Counted from the first letter of the stretch, positions 1-6,572 are shown. The stretch: 16,356 nucleotides of DNA from an uncultured Oscillospiraceae bacterium (GCA_900754515.1 CAAEDD010000186.1:1-16356); one strand, 5' to 3'. The notes: generated by a model not told the origin, from the sequence alone. Numbers and translations: made by a program.

Positions 1-12
1 AATAAAAATTGT

Positions 13-37
13 CTGCCGCCGTTGCGGCAGCTCTTTT
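13..37 (+). terminator. Rho-independent terminator of an upstream gene
   Basis: The arms CTGCCGC (13-19) and GCGGCAG (24-30) form a 7-bp GC-rich stem with a CGTT loop, followed by CTCTTTT. It probably ends a plus-strand gene left of the window. It also argues against starting the next gene at the TTG in the hairpin loop (22). Confidence 0.65.
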
Positions 38-57
38 ACCGGGAGAAGCTAGGAGCT

Positions 58-885
58 ATGTTCGGATACCTGACCGCGGATATATCCTCTTTGAGCCAGG
101 AACAGTATCAGCGTTATAAGGCCTGTTACTGCGGACTATGCCGAAGCCTTAAAGAACGTCACGGCCAACTGTCCCGGCTTACAATAAATTATGATGTGAC
201 TTTCCTTATCCTGCTCTTATCTTCCCTGTACGAGCCTGAGGAGAGAAGCGGGGAAGACACATGCCCACGGCATATGAAAACGCCGCAGAGCTGGATATGC
301 AGCCCGGTGAGCGACTATGCGGCGGACATGAATGTGGCTCTGTCCTACCTGAAGTGCTTGGATGACTGGGAGGATGACAACAATCCCGGAGCTCTGTTTG
401 AAGCGAAATGCCTGAAAGCTGCCTATGACAAGGTGGAAAAAGAATATCCCCGCCAATGCAGCGCCATAAGCCGGGCTATGTCCCAGCTTCACAGTATAGA
501 AAAGCAGAATCTGGAGCCTCCCGATGCGGCGGCCTCATGCTTTGGCGATATGATGGCGGAAATTTTTGTATACAGGGAGGATCGCTGGTCCGATACCCTG
601 CGTGCCATGGCTCATGCTCTGGGCCGATTCATTTATCTTATGGATGCCTGTATGGATCTTGGTGCCGACACCTTCAGAAACCGATACAATACCCTGAGAA
701 GATATTACGGTCTGCTGGACAACGAGCAAAGATTCAGAGATATCCTGAAAATGCAGCTGGGCGAGTGTGTTTATTATTTTGATAAGCTGCCCCTTGTGGA
801 AGATGTGGGGCTTATGAAGAATATCCTCTGTGCCGGACTGTGGTCCGCTTTCAACCGTAAATTCAGCAAAAGAAAGGAATCCTAA
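58..885 (+). CDS. DUF5685 family protein (function unknown)
   Basis: A 275-residue soluble, mostly helical protein. It begins MFGYLTAD and carries an early Cys cluster, CYCGLC (C23, C25, C28), which together are typical of the DUF5685 family as I know it. I chose the ATG at 58 because it gives this family N-terminus and has AGGAG just upstream, although only 2 nt away. A TTG at 22 would lie inside a terminator loop. Asp-rich stretches occur mid-protein (LDDWEDD, around residue 102) and near residue 200 (LMDACMDLGAD). They loosely recall the two metal-binding Asp motifs of isoprenoid-synthase folds, but this is inference. The stop codon abuts the ATG of the J-domain gene, so the two are translationally coupled and probably act together. 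No catalytic function can be assigned. Confidence 0.8.
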   Translation: MFGYLTADISSLSQEQYQRYKACYCGLCRSLKERHGQLSRLTINYDVTFLILLLSSLYEPEERSGEDTCPRHMKTPQSWICSPVSDYAADMNVALSYLKCLDDWEDDNNPGALFEAKCLKAAYDKVEKEYPRQCSAISRAMSQLHSIEKQNLEPPDAAASCFGDMMAEIFVYREDRWSDTLRAMAHALGRFIYLMDACMDLGADTFRNRYNTLRRYYGLLDNEQRFRDILKMQLGECVYYFDKLPLVEDVGLMKNILCAGLWSAFNRKFSKRKES

Positions 886-1569
886 ATGTATCAGGATCCG
901 TATAAGGTCCTGGGTGTATCCCCAGGAGCCAGCGACGAAGAGATTAAAAAAGCATACAGAGAGCTGACAAAAAAGTACCACCCCGATCTTAACCCCGGAG
1001 ACCCTCATGCTGCCGAGAAGATGAACGAGATAAACGCTGCCTATGACCAAATTAAAAACGGCGGCGGGCAGCAGCAGGATCCATATTCTTATGGGGGGCA
1101 GACTCAAACAGGCTATGGACCTTATGGCAGCTATGGCGGAGGCGGCTACAGCGGATGGAACAGTTGGGGCAGTTGGGGCGGCACACAGAGCCGCCAAAGC
1201 GAGCGCAGCGAGTACACTGCCGCCAGGAACTATATCCGTAACGGCATGTATCGGGAGGCCCTAAACGCATTGTCCGGTGTACCTGCGGCACAGCGAGACG
1301 CACGTTGGTATTACCTCACTGCCGCGGCAAACATGTACCTGGGCAATAAGGTCTCCGCCCTGGAAAATGCCAAGAGGGCAGCAGAGATGGAACCGGATAA
1401 TCTGGAGTATCGCAGGCTGCTGGAACAGCTTAGGGGCGGCGGAGACTTCTATGACAGCTATACCACCACTTATACTACAGGAGTCAACCCAAGTAATTTG
1501 TGTATGACCATGTGCGCTCTGAACTTCTGCCTAGGCCCACTGTGCGGCTGGCGCTTTATTTGCTGCTGA
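886..1569 (+). CDS. J-domain protein with helical-repeat region and Cys-rich C-terminus
   Basis: A 227-residue DnaJ-like co-chaperone. Residues 1-60 are a J domain with the HPD signature at 32-34, which in this family stimulates DnaK ATPase. Residues 60-108 form a Gly/Tyr/Gln-rich flexible linker. Residues 110-182 contain two TPR-like helical pairs (AARNYIRNGMYREALNAL and a following AxxxYLGNKVSALENAKRA-type repeat). The last 22 residues are hydrophobic with six cysteines (206, 210, 215, 220, 226, 227). It lacks the zinc-finger and client-binding domains of true DnaJ, so it is a specialised J protein. The ATG directly follows the TAA of the DUF5685 gene, and the ribosome binding site AAAGGA lies inside that gene. 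The Cys-rich tail could bind metal, be acylated or touch the membrane; nothing in the sequence decides between these. Confidence 0.85.
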   Translation: MYQDPYKVLGVSPGASDEEIKKAYRELTKKYHPDLNPGDPHAAEKMNEINAAYDQIKNGGGQQQDPYSYGGQTQTGYGPYGSYGGGGYSGWNSWGSWGGTQSRQSERSEYTAARNYIRNGMYREALNALSGVPAAQRDARWYYLTAAANMYLGNKVSALENAKRAAEMEPDNLEYRRLLEQLRGGGDFYDSYTTTYTTGVNPSNLCMTMCALNFCLGPLCGWRFICC

Positions 1570-1594
1570 AGCCTTAAATAAATATGATGCAGCG

Positions 1595-1677
1595 ATGTCA
1601 CAGTTGACATAACCTAGGATAATTGACAAAATTAGTTGACATAATTTTAAATAAGATAGAGTCAAGTTGACATAACA
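1595..1677. repeat. Array of AGTTGACATAA direct repeats, possible mobile-element end relic
   Basis: Three exact copies of AGTTGACATAA sit at 1602-1612, 1634-1644 and 1665-1675 (steps of 32 and 31 bp). A weaker copy, AATTGACAAAA, is at 1621-1631. ATGTCA at 1595-1600 is an inverted partner of TGACAT at 1605-1610. Read on the minus strand the block starts TGTTATGTCAACT. Several short repeats behind a TGT tip are seen at ends of some insertion sequences, such as the IS21 family, but no transposase is present here. Each copy also contains a perfect -35 hexamer TTGACA without a convincing -10. The array follows the J-domain stop and precedes the terminator. Confidence 0.6.
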
Positions 1678-1720
1678 AAAAAGTCATCCCGGCCAAAGCG
1701 GTGTCCGGGATGACTTTTTT
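1677..1720. terminator. Strong bidirectional terminator
   Basis: A perfect 16-bp stem: AAAAAAGTCATCCCGG (1677-1692) pairs with CCGGGATGACTTTTTT (1705-1720) around a 12-nt loop. There is a U-tract on either strand. It ends the DUF5685/J-domain unit on the plus strand and the small membrane gene (and possibly the whole recG unit) on the minus strand. Confidence 0.9.
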
Positions 1721-1786
1721 AAGTATACTGAACCCAAGGCAACTCAAAAGCTTCTTTGCCCCTGGGCAATTGGTCCTGATCCATGC

Positions 1787-1957
1787 TTATAATAAGCGAA
1801 AAATAAACGGCAGCAAGAGGATACACACAATACCTGGACTGAATACCAGAATCACTTTTCTGACTACAGTGTTTCCATTTACGGCTCTGTCAATTTCATT
1901 GGAGAAAATAGCTGCAACTATTGCCGCTATCAGCAAAATCCAGGACATAATACTCAT
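1787..1957 (-). CDS. Small two-pass membrane peptide (56 aa), unknown
   Basis: A 56-residue peptide with two hydrophobic segments, at about residues 5-19 and 34-53, separated by a short polar hairpin (SNEIDRAVNGNTVVRK). An in-frame extension to 2062 exists, but the ATG at 1957 is preceded by a perfect AGGAGG (1964-1969) at 6 nt, which decides the start. I do not recognise a family. It sits alone between the 14-bp repeats downstream of recG and the bidirectional terminator. A small hairpin, TTGCC-CCTG-GGCAA (1756-1769), follows its stop. I found no clear promoter of its own, so it may be read from the recG transcript. Possible roles include a stress-type small membrane protein or a toxin-like peptide, with no direct support for either. 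The ORF on the opposite strand across it has no comparable ribosome binding site. Confidence 0.6.
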   Translation of the reverse strand: MSIMSWILLIAAIVAAIFSNEIDRAVNGNTVVRKVILVFSPGIVCILLLPFIFRLL

Positions 1958-2203
1958 ATGAGCCCTCCTGAGTTTTAATATCATAATACAATTATTCATA
2001 TAACTTTTACTGTGGCTGTTGGACAATTTCTGAGTTTTTTCCTGGCGTCCAGGTTGCAACACAATAAAGTCTGGCTTATTCAGCTTCAGCTGTACATAGG
2101 TATGGATTACAGAATATGCAGACAGATTTTAGATTTACATAATTAAGATAACATAATTAAAACTACATATTTTAATTACCATAATTTGATTTACATAATA
2201 TAT
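1958..2203. other. AT-rich intergenic region between recG and the small membrane gene
   Basis: This stretch of about 246 bp holds the small gene's AGGAGG (1964-1969), a short palindrome CCTGG-CGT-CCAGG (2041-2053) without a U-tract in the minus-strand direction, and the 14-bp tandem repeats at 2135-2204. No recG terminator is evident. It is clearly more AT-rich than the flanking coding DNA. Confidence 0.6.
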
Positions 2204-2204
2204 T
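2135..2204. repeat. Five tandem 14-bp AT-rich repeats next to the recG stop
   Basis: Units start at 2135, 2149, 2163, 2177 and 2191: TTACATAATTAAGA, TAACATAATTAAAA, CTACATATTTTAAT, TACCATAATTTGAT and TTACATAATATATT. The spacing is exactly 14 bp with no indels, and the core is ACATAATT. The last unit reaches the recG stop codon. The core resembles the TTGACATAAT units of the array at 1602-1675. Confidence 0.75.
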
Positions 2205-4258
2205 TAATTGAACCCGGCACTGTTAATTTTATATAGCTGTTCCACCTTATCCCTTAGTGCATGGTGTTCCGGAAGCTCCAGCCGGGGATCCAGTTCCAGT
2301 ATACGGCGGCTCTCATTCTGGGCCTGCTGTAGGACATTGATGTCCGCTCCCAGATCTGCCACATGCATTTCCGGAAGTCCATGCTGCCGGGAGCCGAAGA
2401 AGTCTCCAGGGCCACGCAGCCGCAGATCCTCCTCGGAAATTTTAAAGCCGTCGCTGGTTTTGCACATTATTCCAAGGCGTGCCTTTACTTCAGGGCTGTC
2501 GTTATCGGAGACAAGAACGCAGTAGCTTTTGTGACTTCCCCGGCCCACTCGTCCTCTGAGCTGATGGAGCTGGCTGAGGCCAAAGCGCTCGGCATTTTCA
2601 ACCACCATCAGGGATGCATTGGGTACGTCAACTCCCACCTCTATCACTGTGGTAGCTACCAATATCTGAATATCACCGGAGACGAAGGCGGCCATTGTTT
2701 CCTCTTTGTCCCTCGCTTTCATTTTCCCATGGACACAGGCGATCTTCAGGTCAGGGAAGATTGCAGAGAGCTGGGCGGCGTGTTCCTGAGCGGACTTCAG
2801 TTTAATGTTCAGTTCATCATTTTCTTCCACCATGGGGCAGACTACAAATACCTGTCGCCCTTCCTGCACCTGCTTTCTGATAAATCCGTTGAGCCTGGTC
2901 CTGTAACTCTCATCTACGGCAAAGGTGTCCACCTTCTGCCGTCCGGGAGGTAGTTCGTCGATGACAGAGATGTCCAGATCACCATAGATGATTAGGGCCA
3001 GAGTGCGGGGAATGGGGGTGGCGGACATGACCAGGACATGGGGCCTGGAACCCTTGCTTATCAAGGCTGAGCGCTGGTTCACGCCGAATCGGTGCTGCTC
3101 GTCGGTTATTACAAGAGCCAGGTTTTTATACTCAACATCTTGGCTGAAAAGCGCATGGGTGCCTACAATTACATCCAGCTCACCCAGCTGAAGCTGGTTT
3201 TTCACGAGCCGTTTTTCTTTTGCACTCATTGAGCCTGTAAGTTTTCCCACTCTCAGGCCGAAGGGAGCGAGCAGACATGTCAGGGTGTCAAAATGCTGCT
3301 GAGCAAGAATTTCTGTGGGAGCCATAAAGGCGCTCATGTATCCGTTCCTGGCGCATAGCCATATAAGCGCTGCTGCTACAAGTGTTTTGCCGCTGCCCAC
3401 ATCTCCCTGGACAAGGCGGTTCATCACTGCCCCGGAACTCATGTCCTCAACTGCCTGATTCACTGCCCGCCTCTGGGCGCCGGTAGGACAGAAGGGAAGG
3501 GAAGCCCAGAATTCTTCCATGTCACAGGCAGCCAGCTTTATACCATCGTCGGTGCTGCGCTCCTGCCGCATATGCCCCAAGGCGCAGGAGAGAACAAAAA
3601 GCTCTTCAAATATCAGCCGTCTCCGGGCCAACTCCAGAGCCTCAAAGTCTGGGGGAAAATGGATGTTCTCATAGGCGTAGCGGGCCTGGGAGAGCCGGCA
3701 GCGCTGGCGCACATCCTCAGGAAGTACGTCCGGCAGAATATCCAGACAGCTGTCCAGACCCTGCCGAACGGCTTGCAGAATGCTGCGCTGATTGAGACCG
3801 GCGCTGAGGCGGTATACGGGCACTATGCGCCCAGTTACCTGGCCCGCCCGGTCACTGGGTTCGTATATGGGATTTACCATAGTGCGCCGTCCACCCTTGA
3901 ATTCCATGCGCCCAAAAAAGTTATAGCTCTCTCCCCGGTGCAGATTGTCCTTTGCGTAGGACTGATTGAAAAAAGTTATGTCAACTGCACCGCTGTCATC
4001 CACAGCTCGGAGCTTGACAATGTCCATGCCACGGCGAATATGGCTGAGTCTGGGGGTATCTGCAACCAGTACCTGTAGACACACGCTCTCCCCGTCCATG
4101 GCTGCGGCGATGGGGGTTATATGGCTTCTGTCCTCATATTTTTTTGGGAAAAAAGAAATAAGGTCATAGAGAGAAAAGACGCCCAGCTTGTTGAGGGCCA
4201 GCGCCTTTTTCTCACCTATGCCTTTAAGATATCTTACGTCAGTATTTAAGTCCGCCAT
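2204..4258 (-). CDS. recG: ATP-dependent DNA helicase RecG
   Basis: A 684-residue, full-length RecG, the branch-migrating helicase that remodels stalled forks and Holliday junctions. An N-terminal wedge/OB region (about 1-150; starts MADLNTDVRYLKGIGEKKA) is followed by the helicase core. Visible motifs are Walker A GDVGSGKT (285-292), DEQH (386-389), SATPIPRT (412-419), and motifs V and VI, ending in QLRGRVGRG (566-574). The RecG-type C-terminus LRLRGPGDFFGSRQHG follows. The ATG lies 1 nt after the apbE stop, and no separate ribosome binding site is obvious beyond a weak CGAG, so translation is probably coupled. It is the third gene of the aldo/keto reductase-apbE-recG unit. Nothing in the sequence suggests it is not functional. 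Confidence 0.97.
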   Translation of the reverse strand: MADLNTDVRYLKGIGEKKALALNKLGVFSLYDLISFFPKKYEDRSHITPIAAAMDGESVCLQVLVADTPRLSHIRRGMDIVKLRAVDDSGAVDITFFNQSYAKDNLHRGESYNFFGRMEFKGGRRTMVNPIYEPSDRAGQVTGRIVPVYRLSAGLNQRSILQAVRQGLDSCLDILPDVLPEDVRQRCRLSQARYAYENIHFPPDFEALELARRRLIFEELFVLSCALGHMRQERSTDDGIKLAACDMEEFWASLPFCPTGAQRRAVNQAVEDMSSGAVMNRLVQGDVGSGKTLVAAALIWLCARNGYMSAFMAPTEILAQQHFDTLTCLLAPFGLRVGKLTGSMSAKEKRLVKNQLQLGELDVIVGTHALFSQDVEYKNLALVITDEQHRFGVNQRSALISKGSRPHVLVMSATPIPRTLALIIYGDLDISVIDELPPGRQKVDTFAVDESYRTRLNGFIRKQVQEGRQVFVVCPMVEENDELNIKLKSAQEHAAQLSAIFPDLKIACVHGKMKARDKEETMAAFVSGDIQILVATTVIEVGVDVPNASLMVVENAERFGLSQLHQLRGRVGRGSHKSYCVLVSDNDSPEVKARLGIMCKTSDGFKISEEDLRLRGPGDFFGSRQHGLPEMHVADLGADINVLQQAQNESRRILELDPRLELPEHHALRDKVEQLYKINSAGFN

Positions 4259-4259
4259 A

Positions 4260-5306
4260 TTACTCGGTAAATTTCAGAGTATAGCTGCTATTGGCCAGGG
4301 TAAACTCCTCGATCAAACCGCTGGTGCAAATTATCTCGTTGGAGCTGTTGACCATTATCATCTCAAAACCGCCGTAGTTGCGCCAGTAGTTCAGGGCGTT
4401 GGTCTGCCCCAGTACAAACATGGCAGTGGACAGGCAGTCGGCCAGGGTACCGTCGTCACAGATGATGGTGACGGACAGCAGGGAATTTGTCACCGGATAT
4501 CCCGTCTTGGGATTGATAAGATGGTGATAGGTTTTGCCGTTGCTGGTGAAGTAGCGCTGGTATGTACCGCTGGTGACCACGGCGGTCTCGCCCACGTTGA
4601 TGACTCCAAGATAGCTGCTGGTATTGTTGGGGTCCTGAATGGCAATGGTCCAGTCGTCACCGTTGGGCTTTTGCCCCAGGGTCTGGACATTGCCGCCCAG
4701 GGATACTATCCCACTGGTGACACCGGCCTGGCGCATGGCATCGATAGCATTTTCGGCAGCACAGCCCTTACCTACGGAGGCGAAGCTGATCTGAGTGCCT
4801 GCGGGGAAGGAAACGGCATAGGAGCCGGAACTGGGAAAGCTGGTGAGGGCCATTTTATCAAAAGCCCGAAGAGACAGAGCCTGGGAGATTTCCGTGTCGG
4901 TGGGGACGTAGTAATGTCCGTCCACAAAGCCCCAAAGTTTTATCACAGGATACAGACTCAGATCCAGAGAGCCGCCGGATTTGTCATAGACGTCTTTGGC
5001 TGTGCTCAGCATTTTGTCCACTTGGGCTGTAATGGACACGTTGGCACCCTGAGCATTATTAATGGCATAGGTAATGCTGGTGTCCAGCTCCGGATCCAGA
5101 ATAGAGTCCATGGAGTGGATAATGCTCTGGGCGGCATCCAGGCCGGCCTCACGGTAGTTGCCGTAGGCGGTAAGAGTCATCACGGTATCCATTGCAAATA
5201 TTTCGCGCTGGCTCTCTTTTGTTTCACCGCATGCAGTCATAGGCAGCAGCATGGCGGCGCAAAGCAGAGCGCAGATAAGTTTATAGCAGATTCTTGTGTG
5301 CTTCAT
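4260..5306 (-). CDS. apbE: FAD:protein FMN transferase (ApbE-like lipoprotein)
   Basis: A 348-residue exported flavin transferase. ApbE enzymes covalently attach FMN from FAD to Thr/Ser of partner flavoproteins such as RnfG/NqrC-type subunits. Residues 1-26 form a lipoprotein signal peptide with a lipobox-like MTAC (acceptor C26). Family motifs are visible: MDTVMTLTAYG (39-49), an SVGKGCAAE variant of the usual GxxKG block (177-185), VSLGGNVQTLG (201-211), HHLINPKTGYPV (261-272) and the metal-site block DCLSTAMFVLG (290-300). Its start overlaps the end of the aldo/keto reductase gene by 26 nt, and recG follows after 1 nt. No FMN-accepting target protein is encoded in the window, so its substrate is elsewhere. 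A lipoprotein should act on the outer face of the cytoplasmic membrane. Confidence 0.93.
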   Translation of the reverse strand: MKHTRICYKLICALLCAAMLLPMTACGETKESQREIFAMDTVMTLTAYGNYREAGLDAAQSIIHSMDSILDPELDTSITYAINNAQGANVSITAQVDKMLSTAKDVYDKSGGSLDLSLYPVIKLWGFVDGHYYVPTDTEISQALSLRAFDKMALTSFPSSGSYAVSFPAGTQISFASVGKGCAAENAIDAMRQAGVTSGIVSLGGNVQTLGQKPNGDDWTIAIQDPNNTSSYLGVINVGETAVVTSGTYQRYFTSNGKTYHHLINPKTGYPVTNSLLSVTIICDDGTLADCLSTAMFVLGQTNALNYWRNYGGFEMIMVNSSNEIICTSGLIEEFTLANSSYTLKFTE

Positions 5307-6309
5307 AGAATTCTCTGTAGTCCTTCAACATGTATTTGAGAAGATTGGGAGTGTCCAGCTGGTAGGGGCAGCGGCTGGCGCAGCTGCGGCAGCCTATGCA
5401 ATTGTTTATCTTTTCCATCTTTTCTCTCCACTCGTCGGTCATGTACTGCTGCCAGAGAGAACGGCGCAAGAGCATGTTCATCCTGGCGCAGTTGTAAATC
5501 TCTATCCCGGCGGGGCAGGGCATGCAGTAACCGCAGCTGCGGCAGAAGCTGCCGGACAGCTCCTGTCTATCCTTGCGGATAAAAGAGTCCAGCTCCGGGT
5601 CCATGTCCGGGTCCTCCCTGGACAGAGCCAGCCATTGCTCCAGTTCCTCCATTTTCTGAATTCCCCAAATAGGTACAACATTGTCGTATCCCTTCATAAA
5701 GGCGTAGCAGGCCCTGGCATTGTTAAGCAAGCCGCCGGCCAGACCTTTCATGGCGATATAACCCATGTCTGCCTCTTTGCATTTTTCAGCCAAAGCCAGA
5801 TCCCTGTCGTTGGATATGTAACTGAAGGGAAATTGCAGTGTCTCAAAGAGACCGGAGGCGATGCAATCCTCGGCAATGTTTACCCGGTGGGAAGTCACGC
5901 CAATATGGTCTATCCAGCCCCGCTCCTTGGCAATGAGGGCCCCGGCATAGGCGCCGTTGGGATCATCGGGGTCGGGCACTTCGGTAACCTGATGGAACTG
6001 AAACAGATCGATATGGTCGGTCTTCATCATACGCAGGCTGTTTTCAATGTGGGACAGCACTCCGTCCCTGTCTTTGGCGGCACTTTTGGTGGATATTATT
6101 ATCTTGTCCCGCACATCACTGAGAGCAAGCCCAATTTTCTTCTCACTGTCAGTGTAGGCGTTGGCGGTGTCAAAGTAGTTGATGCCGCCGTCATAAGCCG
6201 CCTGGAGCAGCTTGACTGCATATTCCTCATCACAGCGCTGAACGGGCAGACAGCCCATTGCTGTGGAGGAGACCATCAGCTCGGTTTTACCCAGTCTTAT
6301 TTTTCTCAT
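5281..6309 (-). CDS. Aldo/keto reductase with C-terminal [4Fe-4S] ferredoxin-like domain
   Basis: A 342-residue oxidoreductase. Residues 1 to about 245 form an aldo/keto reductase barrel with the catalytic tetrad visible as D47, Y52, K75 and H106. The C-terminal part has two cysteine clusters: C256-x2-C259-x2-C262-x2-C265 with C274, and a classic CxxCxxCxxxC at 304-314. This is the common anaerobe AKR/4Fe-4S fusion, usually of unknown substrate. The ATG at 6309 has AAGGAG at 6318-6323 (8-nt spacing). A TTTACA/TATACT promoter lies about 140 bp upstream. It is first in a unit with apbE and recG. The physiological substrate and the role of the clusters cannot be read from the sequence; coupling of ferredoxin-type electrons to carbonyl reduction is a guess. 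Confidence 0.92.
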   Translation of the reverse strand: MRKIRLGKTELMVSSTAMGCLPVQRCDEEYAVKLLQAAYDGGINYFDTANAYTDSEKKIGLALSDVRDKIIISTKSAAKDRDGVLSHIENSLRMMKTDHIDLFQFHQVTEVPDPDDPNGAYAGALIAKERGWIDHIGVTSHRVNIAEDCIASGLFETLQFPFSYISNDRDLALAEKCKEADMGYIAMKGLAGGLLNNARACYAFMKGYDNVVPIWGIQKMEELEQWLALSREDPDMDPELDSFIRKDRQELSGSFCRSCGYCMPCPAGIEIYNCARMNMLLRRSLWQQYMTDEWREKMEKINNCIGCRSCASRCPYQLDTPNLLKYMLKDYREFYEAHKNLL

Positions 6310-6361
6310 AGCCTCATCTCCTTGAAATGTAAAAAGGACTTAAAAAACTTCAAAACGGCTA

Positions 6362-6390
6362 TTTACTTTGGAGCGAAAGTTTGTTATAAT
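6362..6390 (+). promoter_or_regulatory. Sigma-A promoter reading toward tRNA-Arg
   Basis: TTTACT (6362-6367), a 17-bp spacer and a perfect TATAAT (6385-6390). The predicted start is near 6396-6397, about 100 nt before the tRNA. It faces, and resembles, the minus-strand promoter at 6452-6480. Confidence 0.75.
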
Positions 6391-6394
6391 ATCC

Positions 6395-6487
6395 TTTGCG
6401 GTCCGGGGAGAAGCTCACAACGGCCGTCTCGGTTTGTGGCCTTACCTTAAAAGTATACCATATTTTGCTCCCAATGTAAACCGCAAA
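6395..6487 (+). ncRNA. Possible folded leader or small RNA upstream of tRNA-Arg
   Basis: Nested inverted repeats can close the whole leader. TTTGCGGT (6395-6402) pairs with ACCGCAAA (6480-6487), GGGAG (6406-6410) with CTCCC (6468-6472), and CACAA (6416-6420) with TTGTG (6434-6438) over a CCG-TCT-CGG mini-hairpin. The outer arm coincides with the predicted transcription start of the plus promoter. No known RNA family was recognised; it may simply be a tRNA leader removed by processing. Confidence 0.3.
6452..6480 (-). promoter_or_regulatory. Sigma-A promoter of the AKR-apbE-recG unit
   Basis: On the minus strand: TTTACA (6475-6480), a 17-bp spacer and TATACT (6452-6457). The start is predicted near 6445, giving a 5' leader of about 136 nt before the aldo/keto reductase ATG. 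It lies face to face with the promoter at 6362-6390. Confidence 0.75.
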
Positions 6488-6495
6488 TACAATAT

Positions 6496-6572
6496 GCGCC
6501 CGTAGCTCAGTTGGATAGAGTGACAGACTCCGACTCTGTAGGCCACTGGTTCGAATCCAGCCGGGCGTACCA
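6496..6572 (+). tRNA. tRNA-Arg (anticodon CCG)
   Basis: A 77-nt cloverleaf with encoded CCA. The acceptor is GCGCCCG/CGGGCGT, the D arm GCTC...GAGT, the anticodon arm ACAGA-CTCCGAC-TCTGT with CCG at 6530-6532 (reads CGG, Arg), and the T arm has TTCGAAT in the loop. Two weak pairs are visible: G-U at the terminal acceptor pair (6496/6568) and an A-C mismatch at the base of the T stem (6545/6561). A terminator follows directly. Confidence 0.95.

Noticed and set aside
1602..1675. Repeated TTGACA hexamers as a tandem promoter array
   Set aside because: Only one copy has even a weak -10 (CAAAAT) at 17 bp, and there is no plus-strand gene downstream before the terminator.
1701..1961. Plus-strand frame of 86 codons across the small membrane gene
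   Set aside because: It starts inside the terminator hairpin and has no ribosome binding site; the opposite-strand gene has AGGAGG at ideal spacing.
2041..2053. Palindrome CCTGG-CGT-CCAGG next to a T run
   Set aside because: The T run lies on the wrong side for a minus-strand terminator and the stem is only 5 bp.
1602..2204. Repeat arrays considered as a CRISPR
   Set aside because: Units are 11 and 14 bp, with no uniform unique spacers and no cas genes.
6400..6415. GGTCCGGGGAGAAGC resembles the conserved SRP RNA loop GGTCCGGAAGGAAGC
   Set aside because: The GGAA tetraloop and the required partner strand are absent and the surrounding fold differs, so it is not an SRP RNA.
4188..6450. Two long plus-strand frames (383 and 384 codons) antisense to apbE and the aldo/keto reductase
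   Set aside because: Both mirror well-conserved minus-strand genes, show no domains, and lack start signals.
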